9,531 bases of DNA from DAIOHQ01 sp036744635 (GCA_036744635.1 DAIOHQ010000196.1:1-9531), one strand, 5' to 3'; positions 1 to 5,967 are shown, counted from the first letter of the stretch. Numbers and translations are program-made. The notes: a model not told the origin generated them from the sequence alone.

Positions 1-2
1 TA

Positions 3-293
3 AGACACAGGTCTGCGAGTACGCCGACCTGTGGCACCCAAACTGACCCACTAACCGCCCATGCGTCGGCGGCGAAAGAGTCGGGAAGGCCGGAAAACAA
101 CAATCCCGGGCACGATGACAGCAACTGCCCGGTCCACGCCAAATTGCACGTGGCCCTTCTGGCGCCGGCATGGGTTCTGGTGGTGGTCTGCCTGGGGCTG
201 CTGCTGGCATTTCTCTGCCAGGAGCTGACTTCCTTGCTGGCGGCCAGCATTCCCACCCGTCTCGATTGCCGCGGCCCGCCGGCTATCGTCTGA
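3..293 (+). CDS. possible 3' end of an upstream gene, or short one-helix membrane protein (uncertain)
   Basis: This reading frame is open from the left edge to the TGA at 291-293 and has protein-like composition: GC-rich third positions, a polar stretch at about 63-135, a CPxH motif near 126-137, then a strong hydrophobic segment (about 150-215) that would make one membrane helix, then a short polar tail. There is no ATG in frame. Possible starts inside the window are TTG 144 and GTG 150, neither with a good ribosome binding site, so a gene running in from the left is equally possible. A second frame is open from position 2 to a TGA at 44-46 and could instead be the tail of an upstream gene. 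I do not recognise a family. It precedes the ABC transporter genes by about 110 bases in the same direction and could belong to that unit. Low certainty. Confidence 0.3.
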   Translation, partial: RHRSASTPTCGTQTDPLTAHASAAKESGRPENNNPGHDDSNCPVHAKLHVALLAPAWVLVVVCLGLLLAFLCQELTSLLAASIPTRLDCRGPPAIV

Positions 294-332
294 TTCGATC
301 CTGCACATTCCATCTCCACACCATGATCCGAT

Positions 333-354
333 TTGCCGCCGCACGCGGGGGCAA
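333..354. other. short hairpin before the ABC ATPase gene
   Basis: TTGCC (333-337) pairs with GGCAA (350-354), and inside it CCG (339-341) pairs with CGG (346-348), with one G/G mismatch and a four-base loop. No T-run follows, so it is not a typical intrinsic terminator. It lies in the leader of the ABC ATPase gene. No convincing -35/-10 pair and no AT-rich Zur-like palindrome were seen in 294-401. Confidence 0.3.
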
Positions 355-389
355 GTAAGCCATGGCTGTGATAGAGTAATCCTTTCCAT

Positions 390-393
390 GGAG
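390..393 (+). promoter_or_regulatory. ribosome binding site that decides the ABC ATPase start
   Basis: GGAG at 390-393 lies 8 bases before ATG 402 but only 2 bases before the in-frame GTG 396. The spacing favours ATG 402. Confidence 0.55.
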
Positions 394-401
394 CCGTGGA
401 T

Positions 402-1103
402 ATGGCGCTTACATTGCATCAATTGAAAAAGCAGTATGTCGGTCCCGACGGCAGCGCGGTGCCGGTGATCGACATTGAATCGTTCGCACTCGGCGACGCC
501 GAGCAGGTGGCGCTGGTGGGAACCAGCGGGTCGGGCAAGACCACGCTGCTGCACTTGATCGCCGGCATCCTCACGCCCGACAGCGGCGACATCCGCTTTG
601 ATTTTCCCAATATCGGCGTCGTGAGCCTTCCCGCCCTCAGCGAGGCACAGCGGGATGTGTTTCGTGGCCGGCACATGGGCTACATCTTCCAGACCCATCA
701 TCTGCTCGCCGGCTTTACAGCGCTGGAAAACGTGCTGCTGGGCATGAGCTTCACCGGCCGCAAACACGATCCGCAGTGGGCCAGGCATCTGCTCAACGAA
801 GTCGGGCTCACGGAACGGCTGCACTACAAGCCCGAGAAGCTGTCGGTCGGCCAGCAGCAGCGCGTGGCGGTGGCGCGGGCGCTGGCCAATCGCCCCAAAT
901 TGGTGCTGGCCGATGAACCGACCGGCGCCCTCGATGTCCGCAACGCCCAGCAGGTGCTGGAGCTGATCCGCAAACTGTGCGCTGAGGTGAAGGCCGGCCT
1001 GATCCTGGTGAGCCACGACCCCGCCATCACCCGGCAACTTCCCCGCGCTGCAGCGCTGACAGAACTTAATCGCGCAGCCGCGCCGGTCTTCACCGGGACC
1101 TGA
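402..1103 (+). CDS. ABC transporter ATP-binding protein, LolD/MacB-type
   Basis: ATPase subunit of an ABC system of the LolD/MacB (MJ0796-like) group. It would power the FtsX-type permease encoded next, from the cytoplasmic face of the inner membrane. The protein is 233 residues from ATG 402, a normal length for a lone nucleotide-binding domain. All motifs are present in order: Walker A GTSGSGKTT at about 40-48, Q-loop YIFQTHH, signature LSVGQQQR (V in place of the usual G of LSGGQ), Walker B LVLADEPTG followed by the D-loop ALD, and the switch histidine in LVSHD. LolD/MacB-type systems usually perform mechanotransmission or extraction (lipoproteins, peptides, antibiotics) rather than classical import, so the transported substrate is not given by this sequence. 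The gap to the permease gene (133 bases) holds a long inverted repeat. The family call is firm; the biological substrate is unknown. Confidence 0.95.
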   Translation: MALTLHQLKKQYVGPDGSAVPVIDIESFALGDAEQVALVGTSGSGKTTLLHLIAGILTPDSGDIRFDFPNIGVVSLPALSEAQRDVFRGRHMGYIFQTHHLLAGFTALENVLLGMSFTGRKHDPQWARHLLNEVGLTERLHYKPEKLSVGQQQRVAVARALANRPKLVLADEPTGALDVRNAQQVLELIRKLCAEVKAGLILVSHDPAITRQLPRAAALTELNRAAAPVFTGT

Positions 1104-1111
1104 AGACAGAC

Positions 1112-1189
1112 TGTCATCCTGAGGTACTCCGAAGGATCTGGCAATGACTGAAGATCCAGCCAGATCCTTCGGAGTACCTCAGAATGACA
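1112..1189. repeat. long palindrome (30-base arms), REP/MITE-like
   Basis: Arms 1112-1141 and 1160-1189 are reverse complements over 30 bases with one mismatch (C1118 against A1183), around an 18-base spacer. The arm begins TGTCATCCTGAGG and includes CCGAAGGATCTGG. This resembles the TGTCATyCTGAG...GAAGGATCT palindromes dispersed in many GC-rich bacterial genomes, from memory and not checked here. No T-run follows, so it is not a standard terminator. In the transcript it would form a very stable stem between the ATPase and permease genes and could affect mRNA stability or read-through. Confidence 0.9.
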
Positions 1190-1236
1190 ATCTGGATGGG
1201 GGACGGCGGGTGATAGAAATAGAACCAAGGTGACCT

Positions 1237-2601
1237 ATGAATCTCTTCCAACTGGTATTGAAACAAATGCGCCAGCGCAGCCTTTCCACCTGGCTGACAA
1301 TGTTGTCGGTGACACTGGGGGTGGGGCTGGCAATTGCGGTGATGATTTTTTATTACCAGGGAGGCAAGGTCTTCGGCCAGAGCAATTTCGGCTATGAGGT
1401 GATTGTCGGACATCCCGGTTCCCCGCTGCAGCTTGTCATGAACACCGTTTACCAGATCGATAGGAGCCCCGGCAACATCCCTTACGCCCTATATGAGGAG
1501 ATGCTCACGCGCAATTCGCGGTACTATAAAGACGTGAGGATTGCCGTCCCGTACGCCGTGGGCGACACCTGGCGCGGCCACCGCATCATCGGCACGCTTC
1601 CCAAGCTTTTTGGCGTCGACGATGAGGGCAGCCCGCTGCCGACGCAACAGGTGCTCGAATATCAACTTGGGGATCGCTACGCGATGGCGCTGGGGCGGGT
1701 GTTTCATCCCAGAAAATTCGAAGCCATCGTCGGCAGCGAAATTGCCTCAAAAGAGGGCTTGAAGATCGGCGACAAGTTTCATGCGACCCACGGCAATCCC
1801 GGCCCCAACGAAAAGCCCGACATTCACGCCGAGGAGTGGCAGGTGGTCGGCGTGCTCCAGCCCACGCACACCGCATCGGACCGTGTGCTGTTCATCCCGC
1901 TGCAGACTTTCTATGCGATCAGCGAACACGAGAAGGGACTCCAGCAGCAGGCGATAGTAAAGGGAACGACCGCTCCGACCGAGGGGGAAGACGAGCCGAA
2001 GCATTACACGCTGAATCCCGACGGCACAGTCGAAGTGACGTTGCCAAAGGCGGAATGGCAGATTTCCGCAATCCTCATCAAGGCACGCGGGTCGACGCCG
2101 GCGCAGGATCTCATCTACACCATCAATAACCGTGACGAAGCGATCGCGGTAAATCCGGCTGGTGTCATGCGAGAGTTCTTCGAGACATTCCTCAAAGGCG
2201 GCACGCTGGTGCTGCTGCTGGTATCGGCGCTGGTGACGATCGTCGCGGCGGTGGGAATTCTGGTCAGCATCTACAATTCGGTGGCGGCGCGCAAGCGGGA
2301 GATCGCGATTCTGCGTGCCTTGGGCGCGACCCGCCAACGCGTCCTGGGTCTGATCTGCATGGAGGCGGGTTTGATCGGTCTGGGCGGCGGGATTCTCGGT
2401 CTGATCGTCGGCCATCTGCTGGGCGGGTTTGGCTCGCTCTATTTGAACCAACTGCTCGGCCAGCGCCTGAATTGGATAGCCTTTTGGCCTCCGGAGTGGC
2501 TATACTTGGCGGGCGTGGTGCTGCTTTCCGTTTTCGCCGGATTGGTGCCGGCCCTGAAGGCTTATCGCACCCCCGTCGCCACGAACCTCGTGGCGGGATA
2601 A
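1237..2601 (+). CDS. FtsX/MacB-type ABC transporter permease
   Basis: Inner-membrane permease partner of the upstream ATPase, 454 residues. The layout is the MacB/LolE one. A first membrane helix (about 18-40) is followed by a large extracytoplasmic MacB_PCD-like domain (about 41-320), then three C-terminal helices (about 322-346, 370-392 and 420-440). The cytoplasmic loop after helix 2 carries the family hallmark KREIAILRALGATRQRV at about 353-369, which contacts the ATPase. The periplasmic domain has charged, His/Glu-containing stretches (around IHAEEW, SEHEKG and EGEDEPKHY) but no clear metal-binding cluster. ATG 1237 follows an AAGGTGA ribosome binding site at a normal distance. The closest context match known to me is the permease of ABC/FtsX/DUF3299 cassettes such as Pseudomonas aeruginosa PA4064-PA4066, recalled and not checked. 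The family call is firm; the substrate is unknown. Confidence 0.93.
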   Translation: MNLFQLVLKQMRQRSLSTWLTMLSVTLGVGLAIAVMIFYYQGGKVFGQSNFGYEVIVGHPGSPLQLVMNTVYQIDRSPGNIPYALYEEMLTRNSRYYKDVRIAVPYAVGDTWRGHRIIGTLPKLFGVDDEGSPLPTQQVLEYQLGDRYAMALGRVFHPRKFEAIVGSEIASKEGLKIGDKFHATHGNPGPNEKPDIHAEEWQVVGVLQPTHTASDRVLFIPLQTFYAISEHEKGLQQQAIVKGTTAPTEGEDEPKHYTLNPDGTVEVTLPKAEWQISAILIKARGSTPAQDLIYTINNRDEAIAVNPAGVMREFFETFLKGGTLVLLLVSALVTIVAAVGILVSIYNSVAARKREIAILRALGATRQRVLGLICMEAGLIGLGGGILGLIVGHLLGGFGSLYLNQLLGQRLNWIAFWPPEWLYLAGVVLLSVFAGLVPALKAYRTPVATNLVAG

Positions 2602-2663
2602 GTAGTAGCTGCTATCGGGGGATACGCTTCAAGGATGATTCATTGCGTTTGGGAAGGACTCAG

Positions 2664-3353
2664 ATGACGTGTCGATATCTTGCCATTTTGTTCTTCATCG
2701 CGCGCTGCTCACCGGCATGGGCGCAAACCACGCGCCCGGCCAAGGATTCCGGCACGCTGGAATTTCGCGCCCAGCAGGCTTTCAATCGCGGCGAATATGC
2801 CATCGCCCTGCCGCTGCTGCAAAAGCTGGAGGTGAGCTACCGCGATCAGACCGACAAGCTCGGGCCTATCGGGGAGCAGATTCGCGTCTGCGAGAAAAAC
2901 CTGAAGAACCCGCCCGCTCCCAGCACCCGGGCGCTCTCCGCGAAGCGCACCCCGCATCCGGAACCCAAGGCCGGCGAGACGCTGGAACTGGCGATCAAAG
3001 ACTTGGGAAATTTCGACTACGATCCCCAAAAGGGCGGCAGTATTCCCGCGGACGTCCGGCGACTCAGCGGCACCAAGGTGCGCCTGCACGGGTTTATGAT
3101 TCCGATGGACCAGGCGGCGAATATTTCCCAGTTTGCCCTGGTGCCCAGCCTGTTCGCCTGCTGTTTCGGCCAGCCGCCGCAGATTCAGCACACCGTGGTG
3201 GTGAATTGCCCCGAAGGCAAGGCCGTCAGCTATTTCAACGATGAGATTGTGGTGGAGGGAAAGCTGACGGTTGAGGAGAAAAAGGACGATGAATTCATCG
3301 TGTCGCTATTTGAGGTTGAGGCCGCCAGCGTGAAGCCGGCCCCCAGGCAGTAA
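2664..3353 (+). CDS. secreted DUF3299 protein with N-terminal TPR-like helix pair
   Basis: Protein of 229 residues from ATG 2664. This start is chosen because AAGGA (2654-2658) sits 5 bases upstream and because it yields a clean signal peptide: hydrophobic core at about 5-13, cleavage after SPAWA at residue 20. The open frame extends further upstream but overlaps the permease gene. Residues about 30-80 look like one TPR-type helical hairpin (QQAFNRGEYAIALPLLQKL). About 82-105 is a Pro/Lys-rich linker. Residues about 123-222 match DUF3299, with HGFMIPMD, the conserved FALVPS and CCFGQPP (Cys 166-167), and the VVVNCP strand. DUF3299 proteins are periplasmic and OB-like by my recollection; their biochemical role is not established, although linkage to FtsX-type ABC systems and zinc stress is known. 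Its place 62 bases after the permease suggests an accessory factor of that transporter. Confidence 0.88.
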   Translation: MTCRYLAILFFIARCSPAWAQTTRPAKDSGTLEFRAQQAFNRGEYAIALPLLQKLEVSYRDQTDKLGPIGEQIRVCEKNLKNPPAPSTRALSAKRTPHPEPKAGETLELAIKDLGNFDYDPQKGGSIPADVRRLSGTKVRLHGFMIPMDQAANISQFALVPSLFACCFGQPPQIQHTVVVNCPEGKAVSYFNDEIVVEGKLTVEEKKDDEFIVSLFEVEAASVKPAPRQ

Positions 3354-3372
3354 GAACCTGATTCTTCGGTGG

Positions 3373-3392
3373 GGCAGACATTCTTGTCTGCC
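3373..3392. repeat. perfect 8-bp palindrome, dispersed-repeat-like
   Basis: GGCAGACA (3373-3380), loop TTCT, TGTCTGCC (3385-3392): a perfect hairpin without a T-run, in the 65-base gap between the two DUF3299 genes. CAGACATTCTTGTCTG-type elements recur in planctomycete genomes by my recollection. It is probably a repeat or mRNA-stabilising stem rather than a terminator. Confidence 0.7.
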
Positions 3393-3405
3393 ATTGGACA
3401 ATGAA

Positions 3406-3411
3406 GAGGAG
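3406..3411 (+). promoter_or_regulatory. ribosome binding site that decides the start of the second DUF3299 gene
   Basis: GAGGAG (3406-3411, within AAGAGGAG) is 7 bases before ATG 3419. The upstream in-frame ATG 3401 has no ribosome binding site and would translate through this element. Confidence 0.75.
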
Positions 3412-3418
3412 TTTTCGC

Positions 3419-3949
3419 ATGGATTCTGCGGTAAGAATGCCACTGAGCGAGCGCATCAATGTGCGAATGATCGTTTTCGCCGCGGTGGTGCTGTTCTTGA
3501 TCGGCATGCCGCTCTACGTCTTTCTGCACGCGGCCATGACCGGGGGAATAACCCACCACGCGAATTTTTCCGAGGTGGATCTCAAGGCGCTGGGAAGTTT
3601 CCCGTTCGTGGAGACCAGGGACGGCCTCAATGCAGTGCCGCCCCAATGGCGGGCGCTGGATGGCAAGCGCGTCGAGCTTGATGGCCAGATTTATTGTCCC
3701 AACGAGGCCGGCGACACCATGAGCCGCTTCGAGCTGGTCTATTCGATCCAGGTCTGCTGCTTCGGCGGCCCGCCCAAGGTGCAGGAACGCGTACACGGGA
3801 TTGTCCCCAAGGACATGCGCGTGCCGAATCTTCACAATGGCAGCGCCAAAGTCTGGGGCATCCTGCACGTCAACCCGATCAAGGACGAGCTGGGCACGGT
3901 CGTGAGCGTGTACCAACTGGATGTCGATCGCGTCCAACCGCAAGGGTAA
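3419..3949 (+). CDS. membrane-anchored DUF3299-like protein
   Basis: Second DUF3299-type protein, 176 residues from ATG 3419, very different in sequence from the first. A single N-terminal membrane helix (about 18-39, MIVFAAVVLFLIGMPLYVFL) would anchor it in the inner membrane with the domain outside. The segment about 78-176 keeps the family features: RVELDGQIYCPNEA (the counterpart of HGFMIPMD in its neighbour), SIQVCCFGGPPKVQE with the paired Cys 113-114, a VWGILHV strand and a closing SVYQLDVDRV strand. The conserved CCFGxPP pair in both proteins suggests a shared disulfide- or metal-related function, but this is inference. The gene follows the first DUF3299 gene by 65 bases, with a small palindrome in the gap. 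Possibly the two proteins form a soluble/anchored pair serving the ABC transporter. Confidence 0.82.
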   Translation: MDSAVRMPLSERINVRMIVFAAVVLFLIGMPLYVFLHAAMTGGITHHANFSEVDLKALGSFPFVETRDGLNAVPPQWRALDGKRVELDGQIYCPNEAGDTMSRFELVYSIQVCCFGGPPKVQERVHGIVPKDMRVPNLHNGSAKVWGILHVNPIKDELGTVVSVYQLDVDRVQPQG

Positions 3950-3959
3950 GGAACATCGT

Positions 3960-3986
3960 AGAGGAGGGGTCTCCCCGCCTCTTTTT
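3960..3986 (+). terminator. intrinsic terminator-like hairpin inside the gene run
   Basis: Arms 3960-3969 and 3973-3982 form a 10-position stem with one A/G mismatch and a 3-base loop, closing straight into five Ts (3982-3986). It starts 10 bases after the stop of the second DUF3299 gene and ends just before the oxygenase ribosome binding site. It could terminate or attenuate transcription between the transporter genes and the oxygenase pair. Confidence 0.6.
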
Positions 3987-4007
3987 CCGACTCAGAGGAG
4001 CAGTGCA

Positions 4008-4841
4008 ATGACTGACGTTGTCGCGGAGACTGTGTTGCCGAAGCTGGATTCGGACTATCCGGTGAAGCCTGCGGAGATCGCCTCATTTCAAAGCAATGGT
4101 CACGTCGTGCTGCGTGGCGTCGCTTCCGCCGCGGAAATCACCGCCTACGAACCAGCGCTTACGGCCACCGTGCGGGCGCACAACCCCAATCAGAAAAAGC
4201 TTGAGGATCGCGACACCTACGGCAAGGCGTTCATTCAGATCGGCAACCTGTGGAAGAAGGATGCCGTCTGCCGCAAATTCGTGTTCGCCCGGCGCTTCGC
4301 CAAGATCGCGGCCGACCTCATGGGCGTGCGCGACGTGCGCCTGTACCACGATCAGGCCCTCTACAAGGAGGCGCACGGCGGTTTCACCCCGCTGCACCAG
4401 GACCAGTTCTATTGGCCGCTGGACACTCCCAACACCATCACCATGTGGATGCCGCTGGTGGACGCCTCCGCGGAGATGGGAACGATGCACTTCGCCAGCG
4501 GCTCCTATCGCGGCCGGTCGGTCGGGAACTTTGAAATCTCCGACACCTCCGAGCAGATATTTCGCGACCACATCCACTCGCACAATTATCCCCTGACCAG
4601 CACTGGCGCCATGCGGGCCGGCGATGCGACGTTTCATTATGGCTGGACCATCCACGGCGCCCCGGTTAATTCCACCGACCGCATGCGCAACGTGATGACG
4701 ATCATTTATTTCGCCGACGGCGCGCGGGTTTCCGAACCCAAGAACACCCCGCAAAGCTACGACCTGAAATTCTGGCTGCCAGGCCTCAAGCCGGGAGACA
4801 TCGCGGCGACGGAATTGAATCCGCTGTTGTATGAGAGGTGA
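4008..4841 (+). CDS. phytanoyl-CoA dioxygenase (PhyH) family Fe(II)/2-oxoglutarate oxygenase
   Basis: Cytoplasmic non-heme iron oxygenase, 277 residues, the usual length for bacterial PhyH proteins. ATG 4008 has an AGAGGAG ribosome binding site (3994-4000) at 7 bases. The iron-binding facial triad is visible: H130 and D132 in LHQDQFYW, and H216 in WTIHGAPVNS. Arg227, 11 residues after the distal His as in human PhyH (H264/R275), should bind the 2-oxoglutarate carboxylate. The core strands TITMWMPLVDA and GTMHFASGSYRG are typical of the family, where the first supports substrate and iron binding and the second is the jelly-roll turn. Such enzymes hydroxylate a small organic or lipid-like substrate with decarboxylation of 2-oxoglutarate to succinate; the substrate cannot be read from sequence. 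All catalytic residues are intact, so it is probably active. It is tightly coupled to the following VOC-fold gene and may act with it. Confidence 0.93.
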   Translation: MTDVVAETVLPKLDSDYPVKPAEIASFQSNGHVVLRGVASAAEITAYEPALTATVRAHNPNQKKLEDRDTYGKAFIQIGNLWKKDAVCRKFVFARRFAKIAADLMGVRDVRLYHDQALYKEAHGGFTPLHQDQFYWPLDTPNTITMWMPLVDASAEMGTMHFASGSYRGRSVGNFEISDTSEQIFRDHIHSHNYPLTSTGAMRAGDATFHYGWTIHGAPVNSTDRMRNVMTIIYFADGARVSEPKNTPQSYDLKFWLPGLKPGDIAATELNPLLYER

Positions 4842-4843
4842 GC

Positions 4844-5182
4844 ATGGAAACGCCGCTGCAGATCCGGCGGGTCATCCTGTTCGTGAAGAACATGCGGGCC
4901 GTCACGGATTTTTACGAGCATAAGCTCGGGCTGAAGGTGCTGAGCCGCAGCGACGGTTTTGTTGATTTCGACGCCGGCGCCGTCAGGCTGGCCCTGCACA
5001 GCACCGGCGCGGCAAACCCCGGCCGCACCAAGCTCTGCTTCTATGCCGAGAACGTCTCCCGGCAGCGCGCCGAGCTCGTCGCGCGCGGCGTCAAAATGGG
5101 CAAAGACCCCGGCGAAGGGCTTAAGCTCTGCGACGGCAAAGACCCCGAAGGCAACGTGTTCCAGCTCTCCAACCGCGTCTGA
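4844..5182 (+). CDS. glyoxalase/bleomycin resistance (VOC) fold protein
   Basis: Small single-module VOC-fold protein, 112 residues from ATG 4844. The start is chosen because AGAGG (4834-4838) lies 5 bases upstream; GTG 4838 is in frame but overlaps that site. Both beta-alpha-beta-beta-beta halves are visible: RRVILFVKNMRAVTDFYEHKLGLKV opens the first (residues 8-32) and TKLCFYAENVSRQRAELVARG the second (62-82), and DPEGNVFQLSN (100-110) is the classic closing strand. At the usual metal-ligand positions I read R9, H52, K63 and Q107 in place of the glyoxalase I His/Glu/His/Glu pattern, so metal-dependent glyoxalase activity looks unlikely. Binding or sequestration of a small molecule, or a diverged isomerase or epimerase role, fits better. 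It starts 2 bases after the oxygenase stop codon, which suggests translational coupling and a shared pathway. Confidence 0.85.
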   Translation: METPLQIRRVILFVKNMRAVTDFYEHKLGLKVLSRSDGFVDFDAGAVRLALHSTGAANPGRTKLCFYAENVSRQRAELVARGVKMGKDPGEGLKLCDGKDPEGNVFQLSNRV

Positions 5183-5209
5183 TTCATCACCCAAGAACCC
5201 GGCGTCAAC

Positions 5210-5239
5210 AAAAAGCCCCCGCACCAAATGGCGGGGGCT
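5210..5239 (-). terminator. intrinsic terminator of the repeat-protein gene (possibly bidirectional)
   Basis: AGCCCCCGC (5214-5222) and GCGGGGGCT (5231-5239) form a perfect 9-bp stem with an 8-base loop. Read on the - strand the stem is followed by five Ts (complement of 5214-5210), directly after the gene at 5268-5879. On the + strand only a weak T context follows, but the same stem could also slow transcription leaving the VOC gene. Confidence 0.85.
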
Positions 5240-5267
5240 GTTCAAATCAGAATCCATCAAGCCCCAT

Positions 5268-5879
5268 TCAATAGCGTCCCTGCATCCGCATGGCGAACTC
5301 TTCCCAGATCGACGGCCGGTACTCGGTCGCGACGCGCTCGCCGCGCCCTTCCCAGTGTCCCGGCGTCACCAGCACCTGCCGGTCGACATTGTCCCAGTGG
5401 CCGTCGCACACCAGCTCCTGCCGCTCGACGTTCTGGTAATACCCATCCCGCACCACCACCTGGCGCTGCTGTTCGGCCCAGTGGCCGCGTTCGACCAGGC
5501 AGTGCTCGATCACCACCACGCAACGGCCGTGCTGGTAGTGCTCCACGCGCCGATCTTCATAGCGGTCGGGGATCCAGACCCGATCACATACCGTCTGCGT
5601 CACCGGCGCCACCCACACCCGGTCGCATACCGTGCGATAGACCGGCTGCACCCAGACGCGCTGGCAATCGGTGCGGTACACCGGCTCGACCCACACCCGG
5701 GTCTCCCGCTCTTCATACCGAGGCTCGTGGCGATCGCCGACGCGGATATCCACATCCACCCGCCCGCCCGCGTTCGCTTGCCCGGCCGGCAGCGCAAATG
5801 CCCCCAGCCCGGCCGCGGCCGCCAATGCCAACTTCGGAGAGATCATCTTTTGCACGATTTTGTTCACGATGGCGTTCAT
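5268..5879 (-). CDS. secreted protein of 13- and 14-residue aromatic repeats, function unknown
   Basis: Protein of 203 residues. The start at 5879 has GAGGAA about 5 bases upstream. An N-terminal signal peptide (hydrophobic run at about 17-33, cleavage after QANA at residue 37) predicts export. The mature protein is nearly all repeat. Block one has RVW at 61, 74, 87 and 100, an exact 13-residue period of the form RVWVxPVYxTxCD, with Cys 72, 85 and 98 one repeat apart. Block two has the glycine-aromatic marker GHW, GYY, GHW, GHW at 132, 146, 160 and 174, an exact 14-residue period with RQVLV-like strands. Six cysteines in total lie in the mature part. Alternating Val/Trp/Arg suggests beta-strands, so a stacked or fibrous beta structure at the cell surface is plausible. 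Similar short-repeat secreted proteins occur in Planctomycetes by my recollection; no function is known to me. It stands alone, convergent with the VOC gene. Confidence 0.85.
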   Translation of the reverse strand: MNAIVNKIVQKMISPKLALAAAAGLGAFALPAGQANAGGRVDVDIRVGDRHEPRYEERETRVWVEPVYRTDCQRVWVQPVYRTVCDRVWVAPVTQTVCDRVWIPDRYEDRRVEHYQHGRCVVVIEHCLVERGHWAEQQRQVVVRDGYYQNVERQELVCDGHWDNVDRQVLVTPGHWEGRGERVATEYRPSIWEEFAMRMQGRY

Positions 5880-5967
5880 AATTTCCTCGTTCTGATCTAC
5901 GGACTGTCGTTCCTGCTACGCCTCACTAGACACCCGGGCGGCGGGCAGGTTTGTCCTGCGGACACCG

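Noticed and set aside
170..358. 62-residue open frame on the + strand
   Set aside because: Its Gly/Ala/Leu-rich start is the out-of-frame reading of the hydrophobic segment of the 3-293 frame; no ribosome binding site was seen.
51..1037. 328-residue open frame on the - strand
   Set aside because: Antisense to the ABC ATPase, whose motifs are complete; the composition is His/Gln/Arg-rich shadow sequence.
1747..2451. 234-residue open frame on the - strand
   Set aside because: Antisense to the FtsX-type permease, with no family features.
4083..4754. 223-residue open frame on the - strand
   Set aside because: Antisense to the oxygenase gene, whose catalytic residues are all intact on the + strand.
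5268..5879. Regularly repeated DNA considered as a CRISPR array
   Set aside because: The repeats are coding, 39 and 42 bases per unit without unique spacers, and continue a single signal-peptide-bearing frame.
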